NCBI GenBank assembly: GCA_036377075.1
Contig: DASUZB010000079.1
Coordinates: 1 to 9,709 of the forward strand
Reading direction: 5' to 3'
DNA: 9,709 nucleotides
From: DASUZB01 sp036377075
GTDB taxonomy: Bacteria > Actinomycetota > CALGFH01
Shown: positions 6,571-9,709 of the stretch, in pieces
How positions within the stretch are numbered: the first letter of the stretch is position 1
Layout: every line of letters starts with the position of its first letter
The notes under the pieces: generated by a model
Seen by the model: the letters and a program-made list of their open reading frames with translations, nothing else
Databases searched by the model: none
What the model was told of the DNA's origin: nothing
Made by a program: the position numbers and the translations under genes

Positions 6571-7617
6571 TCAGGGTCTGGTCAGGACCATCTTGAGGGC
6601 GTTGGTCTTGGCGGCGTCGGCAAAGACCCCGTAGGCCTCGAGAATCTGGTCCTGGGAGAAATGGTGGGTGGCGAACGGCCGCGGGTCCAGGCGCCCCTCG
6701 GAGACCAGCCGGAGCAGCGTCGGCGTGGACGAGGTGTCCACCAGCCCGGTGGTGATGGTGACGTTCCTGATCCACAGCCGCTCCAGGTGCAGGGTGGCGG
6801 GGTGGCCGTGGACGCCGATGTTGGCGACCCGTCCGCCCGGCCGCACCAGCTCGGTGCACAGCTCGAACGTCTCGGGGATGCCGACCGCCTCGATGGCCAC
6901 GTCGGCGCCGAGCCCCTCGCTCAGCCCGTTGACGACCTCGAGGGGGTCCTCGGCGTCGCTGTTCACCGTCACGTCGGCGCCGAACTCCGACCGGGCCTTC
7001 TCCAGCCGGGAGTCGGCCTTGTCGATCGCCACGATCCTGCTCGGCCCGTACAGGCGGGCGGTCATCATCGCCGCCAGGCCCACCGGCCCGGCACCGACGA
7101 CCGCCACCACGTCGCCGGGACGGACGTTGCCGTTGAGGACGCCGACCTCGAAGCCGGTCGGCAGGATGTCGGACAGGAACAGCACCTGCTCGTCGCTGAG
7201 CCCCTCCGGAACCTTGTAGAGGCTGTTGTCCGCGAACGGGATGCGGACCAGCTCCGCCTGGGTGCCGTCGATCAGGTGCCCGAGGATCCAGCCGCCGCCG
7301 CTCTGGCACTGGCCGTACATCCCCTGCCGGCAGTACTGGCAGCGTCCGCACGCGGAGATGCAGGAGACCAGCACCCGGTCGCCCTGCCGGACGTTCTCGA
7401 CGGCGTCACCGGTCTCCACCACCGTGCCCACGGCCTCGTGCCCCAGCGTGCGCCCCTCGCTGCAGGTCGGTACGTCGCCCTTGAGGATGTGCAGGTCCGT
7501 GCCGCAGATGGTGGCCGTGTCGATCTGGACGATGGCGTCGCTGGGCCGGTCGAGCCTGGGGTCCGGCTTGGACTCCCACTCCTTCTGGTTGGGGCCGTGG
7601 TAGACGAGCGCCTTCAT
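6571..7617 (-). CDS. Zinc-dependent alcohol dehydrogenase (MDR family, NAD-type)
   Basis: A cytoplasmic medium-chain dehydrogenase of 348 residues that should interconvert an alcohol and an aldehyde or ketone. Catalytic zinc ligands are predicted at C38 (TICGTD), H60 and E61 (GHEAVG) and D150 (LSDILPTG). This C-H-E-D set matches secondary alcohol dehydrogenases of the Thermoanaerobacter/Clostridium type. The structural zinc site is C90, C93, C96 and C104. The nucleotide fold has GAGPVG at 165-170 and an acidic D189 (VAID) after the second strand, which favours NAD over NADP. The start is ATG 7617, chosen because MKALVYHGP is the family N-terminus and GGAGG on the minus strand (7631-7627) lies 9 nt upstream. 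The longer frame to 7689 has neither. The gene faces the tyrosinase operon, 67 bp away. Its substrate is unknown; similar actinobacterial proteins are annotated only as zinc-dependent alcohol dehydrogenases. Confidence 0.93.
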   Translation of the reverse strand: MKALVYHGPNQKEWESKPDPRLDRPSDAIVQIDTATICGTDLHILKGDVPTCSEGRTLGHEAVGTVVETGDAVENVRQGDRVLVSCISACGRCQYCRQGMYGQCQSGGGWILGHLIDGTQAELVRIPFADNSLYKVPEGLSDEQVLFLSDILPTGFEVGVLNGNVRPGDVVAVVGAGPVGLAAMMTARLYGPSRIVAIDKADSRLEKARSEFGADVTVNSDAEDPLEVVNGLSEGLGADVAIEAVGIPETFELCTELVRPGGRVANIGVHGHPATLHLERLWIRNVTITTGLVDTSSTPTLLRLVSEGRLDPRPFATHHFSQDQILEAYGVFADAAKTNALKMVLTRP

Positions 7618-7652
7618 GAGCGTCCACCTCCGCGCTACGGGGACCTTCCACG

Positions 7653-7658
7653 AGCATA
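7653..7658 (-). promoter_or_regulatory. Possible -10 element of the alcohol dehydrogenase gene
   Basis: TATGCT on the minus strand matches four of six bases of TATAAT and would place transcription start near 7646, ~29 nt before the ATG. The hexamer 17 bp further upstream (ATCCGT) is not a recognisable -35, so an activator or an alternative sigma factor would be required. Confidence 0.25.
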
Positions 7659-7678
7659 GGAACTGGACGTAGAGGACG

Positions 7679-7699
7679 GATCCCCCCAATCCGGGGATC
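7679..7699. promoter_or_regulatory. Inverted repeat GATCCCC-N7-GGGGATC, candidate operator
   Basis: Two perfect 7-bp half sites separated by 7 bp (7679-7685 and 7693-7699). The centre is ~72 bp upstream of the dehydrogenase ATG and ~43 bp upstream of the transcription start inferred from the weak -10. The 14-bp centre-to-centre distance could suit a dimeric regulator binding, but the binding protein is unknown. Confidence 0.45.
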
Positions 7700-7714
7700 G
7701 CCCGCAGGTTTCCT

Positions 7715-7747
7715 CACCGTGTGGAACACCGACGCGGTTTCACGGTG
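7715..7747. promoter_or_regulatory. Inverted repeat CACCGTG-N19-CACGGTG
   Basis: Perfect 7-bp arms at 7715-7721 and 7741-7747, directly adjacent to the GATCCCC repeat on the side away from the dehydrogenase. It could be a second regulator site or chance in high-GC DNA. Confidence 0.3.
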
Positions 7748-7804
7748 CGGTCGAGGGACGGGGAGATCCTCGGCGAGCGCGTCTACCCGGAAGGGCGGTG
7801 CCTG

Positions 7805-7858
7805 ATCAGCACGCCCCTTCGAGGTGCTCGACCAGTGGCGGCCGGCCTGCCGGCCAGG
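7805..7858 (+). repeat. 54-bp intergenic repeat, copy 2 (with hairpin)
   Basis: Matches 4346-4399 at 45 of 54 positions without gaps. The hairpin part here is GGCCGGC (7840-7846) and GCCGGCC (7849-7855). Both copies have the same orientation. ACCCG also precedes each core at a different distance (9 bp more here), so homology may extend leftward with a gap. Confidence 0.6.
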
Positions 7859-8047
7859 TGTGCTTTCTGGAAGTTGACCAGCACCGCGTCCCCGCTCATC
7901 GGCCGTGACGTGCGCAAACGGCCTGCCGATGGCTTCGGGCGTCACCTGCCATCCTTGGCCGTTCCGTTCCGTCCCGGGCGGCCTGTCGTCGGGCCGAGGG
8001 AAGGTGGAGGAAGGCGCGGCGCGCCGTCTGACCACGGTGCTCCACCA

Positions 8048-8063
8048 TCTGGCACGTGCCAGA
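8048..8063. promoter_or_regulatory. 16-bp perfect palindrome TCTGGCACGTGCCAGA
   Basis: Uninterrupted dyad centred on CACGTG, ~180 bp upstream of the methyltransferase start and well away from coding sequence. Its length and perfection suit a dimeric repressor or activator site. No promoter elements were convincingly placed next to it. Confidence 0.5.
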
Positions 8064-8151
8064 GAAGGTCGAGTCGGTAGGGCGGCTGCACCTCGTGTCA
8101 ACCGAACCTGCGCAGCAGGAGTATGCCGCGCCTTGCCGCCGGCCAGGCCGA

Positions 8152-8175
8152 GCAGCCCCGGATTGGCCGGGCTGC
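8152..8175 (+). other. Stem-loop upstream of the methyltransferase gene
   Basis: GCAGCCC (8152-8158) pairs with GGGCTGC (8169-8175), and the stem can extend inward with a bulged C. It lies ~65 bp before the methyltransferase start, without a T-run. It may be a leader hairpin; no riboswitch class is recognisable. Confidence 0.3.
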
Positions 8176-8241
8176 GTCCCGCAAGCTGGTAGGCCGGCGA
8201 CCAACCGCGCGGACTCCCCCGCCGCCTCAAGGAGGTAGGCC

Positions 8242-9294
8242 ATGGCAATGAGCGAGTCGCTGGCCCAGTGGCTGCGCGTCCTGCGGCAGGCGCCCGCCTT
8301 CGGCGGTGGGCGCTGGCGGGGCCTGCCCGGCGCCCTGCTCGCCTGGCGGGATGCCGCCCCGTTCGTGCGCGTCCACTTCCTGGCCGTGGCCGCCGACCTC
8401 GGCCTGTTGGAGGAACTCGACCGCCGGCCGGCGACCGCCCAGCAGCTCGGCGACCGCCTCGCCGTCGGCGACCCGGCGCTGCTGGATGCGTTCCTCCGCC
8501 TCGGCGTGGCGCTGGGGGAGCTGCGCTGCCAGGCGGGGCGGTGGTCGTTGCGGGGCCGCCGCGGCAGGGCCCTGGCCGCGCCGGAGGCCGACCCGCTGCG
8601 GGCCATGGCGCAGGAGGCCGTCCACTACGACGCCGCGGTGTACGCCAGGCTGGCGCAGCACCTGCGCGGCGCGCCGCCCGGCGACTACCTGGGCACGACC
8701 GGGGTGGTGATCGCCCGGGCCTCACGCCTGGTCGAGCCCATCCTGGCGCCATGGCTGCGGTCGCTGGTGGCCCAGCGCCGGGCGCGGCGGGTCCTGGACG
8801 TCGGCTGCGGCACCGGAGCGTACCTGGTCCACGCGGCGGCGGCCGGCGGCCCCGAGCTCACCGGGCTCGGCGTGGACTTGGACGGCGCCGTGGTCGACCT
8901 GGCGCGCCGGCGGCTGGCCGACGCCGGCCTGGCCGCGCGGTTCGAGGTGCGCCACGCCGACGCGCGCACCACCGAGCTGCCAACGGCCCAGTTCGACCTG
9001 GTGCTGCTGTTCCAGAACCTGTTCTACTTCGCCGAGGACGAACGCCCCGGCCTGCTGCGACGCCTGCACGAGCTGGTGGCCCCGGGCGGCGCGCTGCTGC
9101 TGGCCTCCCCGTTCGCCGGCCGCTCGCTGGCCGCCGCCCACTACGACCTGGTGTTCCGGGCCACCGCGGGCTGCGGCCCGCTGCCCCGCCGCCAGCAACT
9201 CGACCGGCAGCTCCACGACGCCGGCTTCACCACGGCCCGCTGGGTGCGGCCGATCCCGCTGGAGCCGTACCACGTGGTCGTGGCGGAGCGCTGA
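8242..9294 (+). CDS. SAM-dependent class I methyltransferase with N-terminal winged-helix domain
   Basis: A cytoplasmic enzyme of 350 residues predicted to move a methyl group from S-adenosylmethionine to an unknown acceptor. The N-terminal part (~40-110) has the dimerisation/winged-helix pattern FVRVHFLAVAADLGLLEEL...TAQQLGDRL..GDPALLDAFLRLGVALG...WSL, as in O-methyltransferase-like and C-methyltransferase-like proteins. The Rossmann domain has motif I VLDVGCGTG (184-192), an acidic residue after strand 2 at D212 (GLGVDLD), HAD at 238-240, FDLVLLFQNLFYF (251-263) and LVAPGGALLLASP (~278-290). The ending GFTTARWVRPIPLEPYHVVVAER is typical of such folds. ATG 8242 is preceded by AAGGAGGT at 5 nt; ATG 8248 is a less likely alternative. 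It appears to be monocistronic, with large gaps on both sides. The substrate cannot be deduced; nearby phenol-oxidising genes make a phenolic or quinone acceptor conceivable, nothing more. Confidence 0.88.
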   Translation: MAMSESLAQWLRVLRQAPAFGGGRWRGLPGALLAWRDAAPFVRVHFLAVAADLGLLEELDRRPATAQQLGDRLAVGDPALLDAFLRLGVALGELRCQAGRWSLRGRRGRALAAPEADPLRAMAQEAVHYDAAVYARLAQHLRGAPPGDYLGTTGVVIARASRLVEPILAPWLRSLVAQRRARRVLDVGCGTGAYLVHAAAAGGPELTGLGVDLDGAVVDLARRRLADAGLAARFEVRHADARTTELPTAQFDLVLLFQNLFYFAEDERPGLLRRLHELVAPGGALLLASPFAGRSLAAAHYDLVFRATAGCGPLPRRQQLDRQLHDAGFTTARWVRPIPLEPYHVVVAER

Positions 9295-9624
9295 AGATCG
9301 TGCGCGCCAAGGTTCCAGCATCTCGGGACGCCCTCGACCAAGCCCGATGACCGGCCGTGGCGCCGGCCACGCCGGAAAGCTGCCAGCAGCCTGGGAGTCA
9401 CCCATCCAGACCGCGAGGGTGGCCGCGCGGATCTACGCCTTGGCTGGGGGTGGTGGCGCCCGTCTGGCACCTCCTGTGGATCGTCTGGGTGAGGAGCGCC
9501 AGCAGCCGCCCCCGTTCGGAGCGCCCCCCTCGCACGGCCAGCTCACGACGATTACGTCAGGGATACTCGAAGGACGTGAGAATGGCCGCGGCGTCGGTGC
9601 GCCGAGAGCACGAAGGAGCTGACG
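9295..9624. other. Intergenic region before the right-edge hydroxylase gene
   Basis: This 330-bp stretch has no supported gene; frames within it have no recognisable product. Arms CTCACG (9542-9547) and CGTGAG (9575-9580) flank shorter ACGTC/GACGT arms (9554-9558, 9573-9577), a possible regulator site near the downstream start. GATACT at 9562-9567 could be a -10, without a clear -35. Confidence 0.35.
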
Positions 9625-9709
9625 ATGCAGTTCCACGTGGACGGATTCCGGGCTGGCGACCCGCGCGTCCGGCCGGCCGATCCGACCGCGGTTGCACGGC
9701 CCGCGGCCT
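9625..9709 (+). CDS. Start of a probable FAD-dependent phenol 2-monooxygenase-type hydroxylase (partial)
   Basis: Only the first 28 codons are in the window. ATG 9625 follows AAGGAG (9613-9618) with 6-nt spacing. The sequence MQFHVDGFRAGDP, then a Pro/Ala-rich stretch ending ...VARPAA, resembles from memory the N-terminus of actinobacterial FAD monooxygenases of the phenol 2-monooxygenase family. In these, a short MQFHxxGFRxGDP leader precedes the GxGxxG FAD-binding fold. That fold would begin just beyond the edge, so the call rests on the leader alone. Such enzymes hydroxylate phenols to catechols using NAD(P)H and O2. Confidence 0.55.
   Translation, partial: MQFHVDGFRAGDPRVRPADPTAVARPAA

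Larger units (their letters stand above)
7618..8241. other. Divergent intergenic region between dehydrogenase and methyltransferase genes
   Basis: This 624-bp region has no gene I can support. It holds the dehydrogenase ribosome binding site, two inverted repeats near 7679-7747, repeat copy 2 (7805-7858), a 16-bp palindrome (8048-8063), a stem-loop (8152-8175) and the methyltransferase ribosome binding site (AAGGAGGT, 8229-8236). A frame from GTG 7721 has G/C in the third position of 28 of its first 32 codons, then loses that bias where the repeat begins. This may be a gene remnant, but I do not recognise the sequence. Confidence 0.5.

Noticed and set aside
6571..7659. Plus-strand frames antisense to the alcohol dehydrogenase
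   Set aside because: Shadows of a gene with complete zinc and nucleotide-binding motifs; their translations show no domains.
7618..7689. 24-residue N-terminal extension of the alcohol dehydrogenase
   Set aside because: The family begins at MKALVYHGP, and a good Shine-Dalgarno sequence lies before ATG 7617; the extension would run through the inverted repeat and probable promoter.
1..9709. CRISPR arrays, tRNA or rRNA genes, insertion sequences, toxin-antitoxin or phage defence genes
   Set aside because: Read through for regularly spaced repeats, tRNA-like cloverleaf ends and transposase motifs; none seen. The only dispersed repeat is the 54-bp pair.

Overview
The window is very GC-rich, with strongly G/C-biased third codon positions, GTG starts and long spurious antisense frames. 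Together with the comM-dprA pair this points to a high-GC actinobacterium (Actinomycetota). No finer taxonomic placement is possible from the sequence alone.

Left part (1-2916): a leftward, translationally coupled pair encodes ComM (YifB; AAA+ DNA-remodelling ATPase, 2563 to 1052) and then DprA (1055 to beyond the left edge). Both act on incoming single-stranded DNA and homologous recombination in natural transformation. Where yraN often lies upstream of comM, there is instead a short divergent fragment. It looks like the last ~75 residues of a winged-helix (AlkZ/YcaQ-like, HTH_42) protein, so the region has probably been rearranged.

Middle part (3016-6503): a rightward gene encodes an orphan ~10-TM membrane protein with the RYRLYDLDRIVSRTL signature of actinobacterial LiaS/NarL-type sensor kinases, but it stops before any kinase domain. 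It is followed by a 256-bp gap and a tight two-gene operon: a type-3 copper tyrosinase/polyphenol oxidase (4547-5926) and a 188-aa partner of unknown function (5937-6503). The tyrosinase has all six copper histidines, a CxH thioether-type Cys, a candidate waterkeeper Glu and a His-rich tail, but no signal peptide. Its threonine codon use differs from the sensor gene and the methyltransferase gene, which suggests the module was acquired. A hairpin follows the operon.

Right part (6571-9709): a leftward zinc alcohol dehydrogenase gene (7617-6571) faces the tyrosinase operon. A ~620-bp divergent intergenic region follows, with several inverted repeats and a 16-bp perfect palindrome. It also carries the second copy of a 54-bp hairpin-bearing repeat whose first copy lies upstream of the tyrosinase. 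A rightward class I SAM-dependent methyltransferase (8242-9294) comes next. At the right edge is the start of a gene whose first residues match FAD-dependent phenol 2-monooxygenase-type hydroxylases (9625 onward).

Tyrosinase, alcohol dehydrogenase, methyltransferase and a possible phenol hydroxylase could all act on phenolic compounds. They are not one operon, so a shared pathway is only a hypothesis. The most novel items are the tyrosinase/partner pair and the repeated hairpin element.
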